DNA of 6,453 nt from DAOTZU01 sp034433995 (GTDB lineage Bacteria; Chloroflexota; Anaerolineae; UBA1429): positions 1-6,453 of the forward strand of contig DAOTZU010000155.1 of the NCBI GenBank assembly GCA_034433995.1, in the 5' to 3' direction. A program made the translations under genes and the position numbers. Below are positions 1-5,822 of this stretch, piece by piece. Below the pieces are notes generated by a model. The model was not told the DNA's origin. It made no database searches and saw only the letters and a program-made list of their open reading frames with translations. Numbering within the stretch: position 1 is the first letter of the stretch; the number at the start of each line of letters is the position of its first letter.

Positions 1-1
1 C

Positions 2-682
2 CACAAGCCCGCGCCGACCCTGCTCCACTTTGATGACCAACACCGCCACCGGCTGCTGCGCTATCATGGGCCGCTGGCCCGGGCGATGGGCTTTCTCGAA
101 CGCGAGGCCGATGGCGCGAGCATTCTGGCGGTGGACCTGCGCGGCTGGGGCGATACGGCGCCGACCCTTTACCCTTACGAATTGGCCAGTTGGGGGCGCA
201 TTGACCGCACCCTGGCCTACATGAGCAACGCCCTGGGCGATCCGCTCCTCGCCCAGCGCATTCGCGATGGCCTGGCGGCCTTGGCCTACCTGCGTGGGCG
301 GCCGGAGGTGAACCCAGACCGCCTCATCCTCAGCGGGAGTGGTTTGGGCGGGGTGGTGGCGCTGCATGTGGCGGCCATCGCCGGCGGGGTGCGCGGTGTG
401 GTGGTTTGGGATAGCTTGGTCAGTTTTCGGTCCCTGCTAGAGGCAGAAAATTATCCTTGGCCGGCCGATGCTTTCCTGCCCAACGCCCTCTTGCACTATG
501 ATCTCCCCGAGTTGGCCGCCGCCCTGGAATGCCCGGTGTGGATCCTCAACCCGCTGGATGGCACCGGCGCGCCCCTATCGCCCGCAGCCCTGGCCGCGCT
601 GAACGGCCGGGGCGGGCAGGTCCGCTACCTGGCCGCGGGGGACGATGCCACCCTCGTCCGCGTCCTGCGCGAGGCCCTCTGA
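2..682 (+). CDS. Alpha/beta-hydrolase-fold protein, C-terminal part, catalytic residues apparently missing (5' truncated)
   Basis: The frame is open from the first complete codon at position 2 to TGA at 680-682, giving 226 residues. No start with a ribosome site is seen, so the gene begins outside the window. The fold is recognisable: a strand plus 'AVDLRGWGDTAP' (about residues 43-54), a helix, then 'DRLILSGSGLGGVVAL' (about 107-122), which matches the strand/nucleophile-elbow/helix of alpha/beta hydrolases. A late strand 'CPVWILNPLDG' (about 177-187) follows, where the acid residue normally sits. It resembles the acetyl-xylan-esterase/prolyl-oligopeptidase-like group. The elbow reads G-S-G-L-G-G, so the residue aligned to the catalytic Ser is Gly114 (codon 341-343). 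No His is present after the last strand ('YLAAGDDATLVRVL'). It may therefore be non-catalytic or have an altered active site. The fold is fairly certain; substrate and activity are unknown. Confidence 0.75.
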   Translation, partial: HKPAPTLLHFDDQHRHRLLRYHGPLARAMGFLEREADGASILAVDLRGWGDTAPTLYPYELASWGRIDRTLAYMSNALGDPLLAQRIRDGLAALAYLRGRPEVNPDRLILSGSGLGGVVALHVAAIAGGVRGVVVWDSLVSFRSLLEAENYPWPADAFLPNALLHYDLPELAAALECPVWILNPLDGTGAPLSPAALAALNGRGGQVRYLAAGDDATLVRVLREAL

Positions 683-710
683 GGCACGGCCCTCGCCTTT
701 GCCGGGCACC

Positions 711-735
711 GTGGCCCCAGCGGAGGAGGGGCCAC
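711..735 (+). repeat. Inverted repeat, 8-bp stem with 9-nt purine-rich loop
   Basis: GTGGCCCC (711-718) is perfectly complementary to GGGGCCAC (728-735), with loop AGCGGAGGA. It lies in the 3' untranslated stretch after the hydrolase-like gene and 17 bp before the terminator hairpin. There is no T-run after it, so by itself it is not an intrinsic terminator. It could stabilise the 3' end of the transcript. Function is unproven. Confidence 0.5.
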
Positions 736-752
736 ATGTTCCGAGCCCAATC

Positions 753-783
753 AAGCTGATGGCCATCGGCCATCAGCTTTTTT
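753..783 (+). terminator. Rho-independent terminator after the hydrolase-like gene
   Basis: AAGCTGATGGCC (753-764) pairs perfectly with GGCCATCAGCTT (768-779) around the triloop ATC. A six-T run (778-783) overlaps the last stem bases. This is a textbook intrinsic terminator for rightward transcription from the partial gene ending at 682. The T-run overlaps the stop codon of the convergent pyrB (784-782). Read leftward, the same hairpin is followed only by TTGATT, so termination of the pyrB transcript here is possible but weaker. Confidence 0.85.
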
Positions 784-1762
784 ATGCCTTGCCCAGCACC
801 GCCGCCAACAGGGCCATCCGGATGTACATCCCGTTGGCCATCTGGCGGAAATACGCGGCGCGAGGATCGTCATCCACATCGTAATGGATCTCGCCCACCC
901 GGGGCAGAGGGTGCATCAAGGCCATCTTGGGCTTGGCGCGGGACATGATCTCTGGGGTGATCTCGTAGAAATCCTTCACCGCCTCGTATTCCCGCAGATC
1001 GGCAAAGCGCTCCTTCTGCACCCGCGTGACATAGACCACGTCGGCATCAGCGATGATATCCTCCACCCGCTCCGTCTCGGCGATGGGCCGGCCGGCCTCA
1101 AGCAACTCGTCCTTCAACTCCGCCGGCAGGCGCAAGATGTCGGGCGAGACAAAACTGAGGCGGGTATCGTACAGGCGCAGCAACCGCGCAAGGGAATGCA
1201 CCGTGCGGCCATGCTTCAGGTCTCCCACCATGGCCACATGGAGGCCATCCAGCGTGCCCAATTCGGAGAGGATGGTGTAAATATCCAGCAAACCCTGGGT
1301 GGGGTGCTCGCCCACGCCATCGCCGGCGGAGATGATAGGTTTGGAGGCATAGCGGGCGGCCACCTCCGAGGCGCCCACCTCCGGATGGCGCAGGACGATG
1401 ACGTCGGCGTAGCATTCCAGCGTGCGGATGGTATCCGGCAAAGATTCGCCCTTGCTCACCGAGGAGTACTGCACCCCATGGATGGGGATGACCGAGCCAC
1501 CCAGCCGCTGCATGGCGGCGATGAAAGAGGACGACGTGCGGGTGCTGGGCTCGTAAAAGAGGTTGGCCAGGATATAGCCCTTGAGCAGGTCCGTGGCGCC
1601 CACCCGCTTGACGATGCTGCGCATTTCGTCGGCCACAGCAAAGAGATAGGTCAAGTCATCCCGCGAGAACTGTTTCACCGAGACGATGTCGCGCCCGAAA
1701 AAGCTGGTGTGCCGGTCGGCCTGGAGGCCGACGATCTTTTTGCCGCGATCTTGGTTAGCCAT
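782..1762 (-). CDS. pyrB: Aspartate carbamoyltransferase, catalytic subunit
   Basis: This enzyme condenses carbamoyl phosphate with L-aspartate to N-carbamoyl-L-aspartate, the committed step of pyrimidine synthesis, in the cytosol. The 326-residue length is typical of the family, with a short N-terminal extension. Visible motifs are F-Y-E-P-S-T-R-T (69-76, carbamoyl-phosphate site, Arg75), the mobile loop SKGES (103-107, Lys104), RHPEVGA (125-131), AGDGVGEHPTQGLLD (146-160, His153), GDLKHGRTVHSL (180-191), TRVQKERF (246-253) and HPLPRV (284-289). The ATG at 1762 is preceded by AAGGAGG (1774-1768) at 5-nt spacing. It is the last gene of a leftward three-gene cluster, 18 bp after the methyltransferase-like gene. 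No regulatory-subunit gene (pyrI) or other pyr gene lies in the window. I see no PyrR-type or leader attenuator before it. STRT is followed by Ser-Ser-Ser rather than the Arg found in E. coli; that position varies within the family. Confidence 0.96.
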   Translation of the reverse strand: MANQDRGKKIVGLQADRHTSFFGRDIVSVKQFSRDDLTYLFAVADEMRSIVKRVGATDLLKGYILANLFYEPSTRTSSSFIAAMQRLGGSVIPIHGVQYSSVSKGESLPDTIRTLECYADVIVLRHPEVGASEVAARYASKPIISAGDGVGEHPTQGLLDIYTILSELGTLDGLHVAMVGDLKHGRTVHSLARLLRLYDTRLSFVSPDILRLPAELKDELLEAGRPIAETERVEDIIADADVVYVTRVQKERFADLREYEAVKDFYEITPEIMSRAKPKMALMHPLPRVGEIHYDVDDDPRAAYFRQMANGMYIRMALLAAVLGKA

Positions 1763-1780
1763 CTTGTCCTCCTTACCTCC

Positions 1781-2440
1781 TCATACAGCGCGGCCGTAGG
1801 AGGCCTCTTGGTGCACCCAGAAACGGCGCCAGGTGAGATAGCGGCCCGTCCGGGCGCGATAGGCCTCGTATTCCGCGCCAAAAGTCCTGGCCAAGAAACG
1901 CTCCTCTTGGATGATCTGGGCATGCAAATTGATGGCAGCTAAAATGGCCAGAAGCAAGAACAACCCTAAACCGTTGATCAGGAATGTGGCCAGAAAGTAC
2001 AGATCGAAAAAGAGATAGATCGGGTTGCGAGAAAAAGCGTAAATGCCGGTCGTCACCAGCTCGCCTGGGGTTTTGGTGTCGATCCCCAAGCGCCACGAAG
2101 GGCCCAGGTCTATCAGCGCCCGCACCAGGATGGCAAAAGCCACGACGATCAACCCCGCGCCAACGCTTTTGGCCGCCAGATGATCGAACCAGCGCCCGCC
2201 CCACGCCGGGGGCAGCGCCCACCACTCTGAATGCAGCGCTGTGATGACCACCAGCGCCGCCCACAGATTGATGCCGATAAAAAGGGAAAGGGATAGGGCA
2301 TGATGCACCCCATTCTTGCCCAGGCTGAGCCGAATGGGGTTGATCTTGCGCTGCACCCGCAAGGTGACCGTGCGGCCGATGAACAACGCCAAAAACAACG
2401 CCAGGCTGACCAACTGCAGGCCATCAAAGCAACTTTGCAC
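1781..2440 (-). CDS. Isoprenylcysteine carboxyl methyltransferase (ICMT/PEMT) family membrane protein
   Basis: This is a 219-residue membrane protein with about four to five hydrophobic segments (roughly residues 8-22, 48-68, 92-110, 143-172). The C-terminal signature of the ICMT/phospholipid-methyltransferase superfamily is clear: GELVTTGIYAFSRNPIYL (126-143), then QEERFLARTFGAEYEAY (178-194) and Arg200. In this family these residues form the S-adenosylmethionine pocket at the membrane face. Bacterial members are rarely assigned a substrate (small thiols, lipids or other acceptors), so none is proposed. The start is GTG at 2440, backed by GGAGGAG (2452-2446) 5 nt upstream. It sits 55 bp after the URO-D-like gene, and its TGA (1783-1781) lies just before the pyrB ribosome site, so the three genes are probably one transcript. 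Family call is confident; physiological role is unknown. Confidence 0.88.
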   Translation of the reverse strand: MQSCFDGLQLVSLALFLALFIGRTVTLRVQRKINPIRLSLGKNGVHHALSLSLFIGINLWAALVVITALHSEWWALPPAWGGRWFDHLAAKSVGAGLIVVAFAILVRALIDLGPSWRLGIDTKTPGELVTTGIYAFSRNPIYLFFDLYFLATFLINGLGLFLLLAILAAINLHAQIIQEERFLARTFGAEYEAYRARTGRYLTWRRFWVHQEASYGRAV

Positions 2441-2495
2441 CCTCTCTCCTCCCCCTTGGTGTGATGATCGCTGCCGCCCACCCTACAGGCTCCCC

Positions 2496-3614
2496 TCAGC
2501 CCAGAGGATAGGCGCCACGCTCGGCCAACAGCTCGCTCACCCAGGCCACCCGCTCGATCAACGAATCGGGCATGACGTTATCGGCCACGCCCAAGATGAA
2601 AGCCTCGCCAGGGGCGATGATGCGCAGCAGCTCCAGCACATACCGGCGAAACTCGTCCTCCGCCACGCTGGGTGAGAGGAGCAACGAGGGCAGCCCTCCC
2701 CAGATGATCACCCGTGTGCCCCACACCTCTCGCGCCCGCTGCAGTGTGAGGGGCACCATGGGCGCGGTGACGAAACATTCCACCATGTCCCAGCCGGCCT
2801 GCTCGATCAGCTCCAGGATCAACGAGGTATCGTTATCGGCATGCATGGCCACGGCCTTGCCGTGGGCGTGCATCAACGGCATGAACTCCTGATAATAGGG
2901 CAAGATGTAGCGCCGGAAAAGGGGCGGCGGGGTGAATTCGGAGGAGAGATGGAGCCCATGCAAAAGCAGCCGCGCCGGCGAGCGGGCGATCACCGGCCAT
3001 TGCCGCGCCCGCTGCACCTCGGTCATCACCGCCAGGAGATGTTCCACCTCGCGAGGATAATCGGCCAATTGATAAAAGGCATAGTCGTACCCGGCCAGGT
3101 CCAGAAGGAACTCGTGAAAAGGCACCTCCCCCACGGCCACCATGGGCAGGCCGTCCTCGCCGATCTCGGCATCGTAGGCGGCATAGGCCGCGTAATCCGA
3201 CAGCCACTGGGTGTGTTCCACGATCCATTCCCACACCCGGTAATCCGCCGGCCCCTTCAGCGGGAACTCTTCCACCCGGCCGGGCAGGCCCTGGGCCTCC
3301 AGATCGGCGGAATAGCGGGTGACGGTGCGCACCGTGCCCACGGGGGTGTGATAGCGCGTCACCTGCTTGCCATCCTCCCGGCGCGTCTCGACCTCCACAC
3401 CCTCTTGAACCACGGTATAAATGCGCCCATCCCGCGCCGGCGTGCCCACCCCAAGGGCATGTTCCACCTGCCGTAAAGAAAACCCTTGCCACTGCGGCGG
3501 CAGCGTCCCCCGGCGCCGATGCGCCTCGTACCAGAGAAGCAAGCGCGGGATCCAGGGGATGCGATCAGGGGGACGGTGGTCCAGAATGGCCAGTAGACGT
3601 TCGCGGTTATTCAC
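2496..3614 (-). CDS. Uroporphyrinogen-decarboxylase-superfamily protein lacking the H-x-C metal motif
   Basis: This is a 372-residue cytosolic protein with a TIM-barrel-type URO-D layout. It has the N-terminal 'NNRERLLAILDHRPPDRIPWIPRL' typical of URO-D-like/methyltransferase relatives, a middle helical region, 'LPYYQEFMPLMHAHGKAVAMHADND' (238-262), 'IIWGGLPSLLL' (303-313) and 'IIAPGEAFILGVADNV' (332-347). It lacks the Arg-rich N-terminal substrate motif of true HemE, so haem synthesis is unlikely. In the zinc-binding MtaA/CmuA branch this region carries H-x-C and a later Cys. Here it reads H258-A-D260 and the late position is Ala-Asp-Asn, so the ligand set is changed or lost. Related proteins occur beside corrinoid methyltransferase systems (family knowledge); no corrinoid protein is in this window. 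The start is GTG at 3614 after AAGGAGG (3625-3619), 4-nt spacing. It is the first gene of the leftward cluster. Confidence 0.85.
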   Translation of the reverse strand: MNNRERLLAILDHRPPDRIPWIPRLLLWYEAHRRRGTLPPQWQGFSLRQVEHALGVGTPARDGRIYTVVQEGVEVETRREDGKQVTRYHTPVGTVRTVTRYSADLEAQGLPGRVEEFPLKGPADYRVWEWIVEHTQWLSDYAAYAAYDAEIGEDGLPMVAVGEVPFHEFLLDLAGYDYAFYQLADYPREVEHLLAVMTEVQRARQWPVIARSPARLLLHGLHLSSEFTPPPLFRRYILPYYQEFMPLMHAHGKAVAMHADNDTSLILELIEQAGWDMVECFVTAPMVPLTLQRAREVWGTRVIIWGGLPSLLLSPSVAEDEFRRYVLELLRIIAPGEAFILGVADNVMPDSLIERVAWVSELLAERGAYPLG

Positions 3615-3666
3615 AGAACCTCCTTACGGCTCATGGCTAAGGGGGAAACTGGGGTCAACCGCCGGT

Positions 3667-3695
3667 AGGATACACGATTTACCCGCGCAGCGCAA
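3667..3695 (-). promoter_or_regulatory. Candidate promoter of the URO-D-like/ICMT-like/pyrB cluster
   Basis: On the minus strand TTGCGC (3695-3690) is separated by exactly 17 nt from TATCCT (3672-3667). This would start transcription near 3660 and leave a leader of about 45 nt before the GTG at 3614. The boxes match the sigma-70 consensus only 3/6 and 4/6. The spacing and the recurrence of TTGCGC at the two promoters around 5787-5850 are the main support. Confidence 0.4.
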
Positions 3696-3726
3696 GGGCA
3701 AGAATGCATAGAAACTCCATAACCTC

Positions 3727-3758
3727 TTCACACCATCTCCACATGGGCGCGCTACAAT
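3727..3758 (+). promoter_or_regulatory. Candidate promoter of the small exported protein gene
   Basis: TACAAT (3753-3758) matches the -10 consensus at five of six positions. TTCACA (3727-3732) matches the -35 box at five of six but is 20 nt away, longer than usual. Initiation near 3765 would give a leader of about 46 nt before the ATG at 3811. It would also exclude the upstream in-frame ATG at 3757, which overlaps the -10 box. Confidence 0.45.
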
Positions 3759-3810
3759 GGAAGCGCAGAGAAAAAATGAACTCTGCTATCTTACAGAGGA
3801 GGTTCCAAAG

Positions 3811-4362
3811 ATGATCAAGAAGATTGTGACTATTTTGGGTTTGGTGTTGGTGGTGGGCTTGGCCGGCCTGTTCGTTGTCGGCTCGGTCTTTGCCCAGGAT
3901 CCCACCCCCACGCCCACCACGCCGCAGAACCCGCTGGCCTTTGCCTGGGGACGGGTGCAATGCGGCTGGGGTGTGGCCACGGAGGCCATCGCCGACCTGC
4001 TGGGGATGACGCCGCAACAGATCCTCAATGCCCGCGTTGAGGGCAAAACTCTGGCCCAGATCGCCAAGGAGCAGGGCGTCTCGGAGCAGCAATTGATCGA
4101 TGCCATCGTGGCAGCCCAGGTGAAGCGCATCGAGTGGGCCCTGAAGGATGGCACCATCACCCAGGAGCAGGCCGATTGGCTCATCGCCAGGGCCAAGGCC
4201 ATGGCGCCCTTTGAGATCACCAATCCCTTCGCCCCTGGGCAGGGCCGCTTCGGCGGGATGGGCCGCGGCGGGGGGCGCTTCAAGATGATGCCTCGCGGCG
4301 GCTGGGGCCAACAGGCACCCCAACCTCAGACCACGCCAACGCCCAAATCTTCCTCCCTCTGA
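3811..4362 (+). CDS. Small exported protein with helical LAQIA-type repeat region and Gly/Arg-rich tail
   Basis: The protein has 183 residues. ATG at 3811 is chosen because AGGAGG (3797-3802) lies 8 nt upstream and a signal peptide follows at once: MIKK, a hydrophobic core (5-24) and a probable cleavage after VFA28 before Gln29. An in-frame ATG at 3757 would bury the signal peptide and overlaps the promoter. The mature protein starts with a Thr/Pro linker (DPTPTPTTPQNP, 30-41). Next is a helical region with 'LLGMTPQQILNAR' (63-75), 'GKTLAQIAKEQGVSEQQLIDAI' (78-99) and 'ALKDGTITQEQADWL' (110-124). It ends in a Gly/Arg/Phe-rich stretch (143-166) and a Pro/Thr/Ser tail. Similar 'LAQIA..GVS..QL / dG.ItqeQAd' segments occur in uncharacterised exported proteins of Chloroflexota and Gram-positive bacteria. 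There is one mature Cys (51), next to two Trp (46, 53). Location outside the membrane is a confident inference; function is unknown. Confidence 0.88.
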   Translation: MIKKIVTILGLVLVVGLAGLFVVGSVFAQDPTPTPTTPQNPLAFAWGRVQCGWGVATEAIADLLGMTPQQILNARVEGKTLAQIAKEQGVSEQQLIDAIVAAQVKRIEWALKDGTITQEQADWLIARAKAMAPFEITNPFAPGQGRFGGMGRGGGRFKMMPRGGWGQQAPQPQTTPTPKSSSL

Positions 4363-4399
4363 GGCGTGCTGCGGGTTAGCGAGAGCGTCGGTCTATAGC

Positions 4400-4439
4400 A
4401 CCAGTGAGGGAACCGGGCATACCCGGTTCCCTCACTGGT
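4400..4439. terminator. Perfect 18-bp inverted repeat between convergent genes, probable bidirectional terminator
   Basis: ACCAGTGAGGGAACCGGG (4400-4417) and its exact complement (4422-4439) flank the loop CATA. It lies 37 bp after the exported-protein stop and 21 bp beyond the stop of the convergent URO-D-like gene. Read rightward, only TTTAAC follows. Read leftward, no T-run follows. The stem is unusually long and perfect for so weak a U-tract, so termination is the likeliest role, but a dispersed genomic repeat is an alternative. Confidence 0.65.
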
Positions 4440-4460
4440 TTAACTGCACAAGCCGCGCCG

Positions 4461-5690
4461 TCAGCCGTTGACGGCCTCCAACATGGCCACCACATTCTCC
4501 GGCGGCACATCGGCCATGACGTTGTGGATCTGTTGAAAGACGAACCCTCCCCCCGGCGACAAGATGCTCACCCGGCGCCGCACATCCTCGGCCACCTGCT
4601 GGGGCGTGCCGTAGGGCAGCACATCCCGGGTATTGCAACCGCCGCCCCAAAAGCATAGCTCGCGCCCAAACTCCCGCTTGAGCCGCTCCGGCTCCATATC
4701 CGCGCAGGTGGTCTGCACCGGGTTGACGGCATCCAGCCCGGCCTCGATCAACGAGGGAATGAGAGGATAAATGCCGCCACAACTGTGCAACATCACCTTG
4801 ACGTTGGCCAGCTTCTTGGCCGTCTCCCAGAGGAGCTTGTGGCGGGGCTGGAAGAATTCACGATACATCTTGACCGAGATCTGCGGCCCCGTCTGCATCC
4901 CCAGATCATCGCCAAAGACGATGATATCAATGTACGGCCCCACGGCGGAGAGGAATTTTTCCAAATTCGCCAGGTGCAGCTCCACCAAGCTATCCAAAAA
5001 ACGATGGGCGCGGCGCGGCTCGCCGGCCAGCAGGAGGAAAAAGTTGTCGTTGCGAAAGAGGAACTGGCCGATCTCCAGGAGGTTCCCGCCAAAGAGGCCC
5101 AAAATGGCCCGATCGGTGCTGGCGCGCAATGCCTTGGCGCTCTCCACCAATTGGCGCAGCCTCTCGGCATCGTAGCTGGCGGGGCCAGGCGCCCGCAGCG
5201 AGACCCACATCACCTTCTCCAGAGGCGTAGCCAGGTCGGAGAAATCGTCGTCCTCCTTGCCCATGAGGGGAAAAGCGGTCTGCTCGAAATAGAGGCAGCC
5301 CTCCTTCTGGATGGCGATGAGGGTGCCATCTCGATGATAGACGTGCCAATCTCGCCCCACCCTCACCGGTTCGATGAACGCGGGGATCTTGCAGGGGGTG
5401 CCATCGGGCAAGACCCAGTCGCGCCAATCCTCCGGTCGCCGGCTAAAGGCCCGGCCCAGCTCGATGGTATCCACCCCAAAACGATCCAGGACCTCCGGCT
5501 CGATGATGGCCAATTGCTGGATAAAGTCATAGACATAAATATCGCCGCTGGTGATGCCCAAGTACTTTTTGAGCTTGTTATAAGCGATGGCCATCATGCC
5601 CGATGAGCGATGTCCGCCCAGGTCGATGGGCACGCGGTCCGGCTCTTTGTGGTTGAGCGCCGCCAGCACACGTTCCCGCGATGTGGTCAT
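4461..5690 (-). CDS. Uroporphyrinogen-decarboxylase-superfamily protein with H-S-C metal motif
   Basis: This is a 409-residue cytosolic TIM-barrel-type protein. ATG at 5690 is chosen because AAAGGAG (5704-5698) lies 7 nt upstream and the family N-terminus 'TTSRERVLAALNHKEPDRVPIDLGG' follows directly. The frame runs open to 5807, but the extra 39 residues are unlike the family. Motifs are 'IIVFGDDLGMQTGPQIS' (256-272, Asp261/Asp262), 'KVMLHSCGGIYPLIPSLIEAGLDAVNPVQ' (298-326, His302 and Cys304), 'CFWGGGCNTRDVLPYGTPQQV' (346-366) and 'GGFVFQQIHNVMADVPPENVVAM' (381-403). In MtaA-type relatives H-x-C plus a late Cys bind zinc; here the late position holds His389, so His302/Cys304/His389 is a plausible but inferred ligand set. 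The HemE substrate-binding Arg motif at the N-terminus is absent, so it is probably not haem-related. The substrate is unknown. It differs clearly from the other URO-D-like protein at 2496-3614. Confidence 0.88.
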   Translation of the reverse strand: MTTSRERVLAALNHKEPDRVPIDLGGHRSSGMMAIAYNKLKKYLGITSGDIYVYDFIQQLAIIEPEVLDRFGVDTIELGRAFSRRPEDWRDWVLPDGTPCKIPAFIEPVRVGRDWHVYHRDGTLIAIQKEGCLYFEQTAFPLMGKEDDDFSDLATPLEKVMWVSLRAPGPASYDAERLRQLVESAKALRASTDRAILGLFGGNLLEIGQFLFRNDNFFLLLAGEPRRAHRFLDSLVELHLANLEKFLSAVGPYIDIIVFGDDLGMQTGPQISVKMYREFFQPRHKLLWETAKKLANVKVMLHSCGGIYPLIPSLIEAGLDAVNPVQTTCADMEPERLKREFGRELCFWGGGCNTRDVLPYGTPQQVAEDVRRRVSILSPGGGFVFQQIHNVMADVPPENVVAMLEAVNG

Positions 5691-5786
5691 GGTGCATCTC
5701 CTTTCCTGAACTACCCAATCTATTCTAGACCCTGCCGGAGAAAGGATCATCCGGACCGGAGCTGTCCTCCCCAAGACGACACTGCT

Positions 5787-5815
5787 AATATAGCGCAATC
5801 GGCGCATGGGCGCAA
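5787..5815 (-). promoter_or_regulatory. Candidate promoter of the H-S-C URO-D-like gene
   Basis: On the minus strand TTGCGC (5815-5810) is followed after exactly 17 nt by TATATT (5792-5787). Initiation near 5780 leaves a leader of about 90 nt before the ATG at 5690. A second possible -10, TAGAAT at 5727-5722, would give a short leader but has no convincing -35 box. Confidence 0.45.
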
Positions 5816-5822
5816 CCGCGAC

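Noticed and set aside
736..759. Seven-codon ORF (MFRAQSS) with a purine-rich ribosome-like site, ending inside the terminator stem, resembling an attenuator leader
   Set aside because: The next gene downstream is pyrB on the opposite strand, so there is nothing for such an attenuator to control. The ribosome-like site is also inside the 711-735 hairpin.
884..1942. 352-codon rightward open frame
   Set aside because: It is antisense to pyrB and the end of the ICMT-like gene, has no family motifs, and its His/Gln/Gly-rich composition is typical of the complement of G+C-rich coding DNA.
2841..3476. 211-codon rightward open frame
   Set aside because: It is antisense to the URO-D-like gene and has no coding features of its own.
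3679..4323. 214-codon leftward open frame
   Set aside because: It is antisense to the exported-protein gene, which has a signal peptide, a strong ribosome site and family-like motifs.
4785..5606. 273-codon rightward open frame
   Set aside because: It lies fully antisense to the well-supported URO-D-like gene, with no ribosome site or recognisable domain.
2496..5690. Assignment of either URO-D-like protein as HemE (haem synthesis)
   Set aside because: Both lack the Arg-rich N-terminal substrate motif of HemE, and no other haem gene is present.
5691..5807. 39-residue N-terminal extension of the H-S-C URO-D-like protein
   Set aside because: The family N-terminus and a correctly spaced ribosome site begin at 5690, and the extension overlaps the candidate -10 box.
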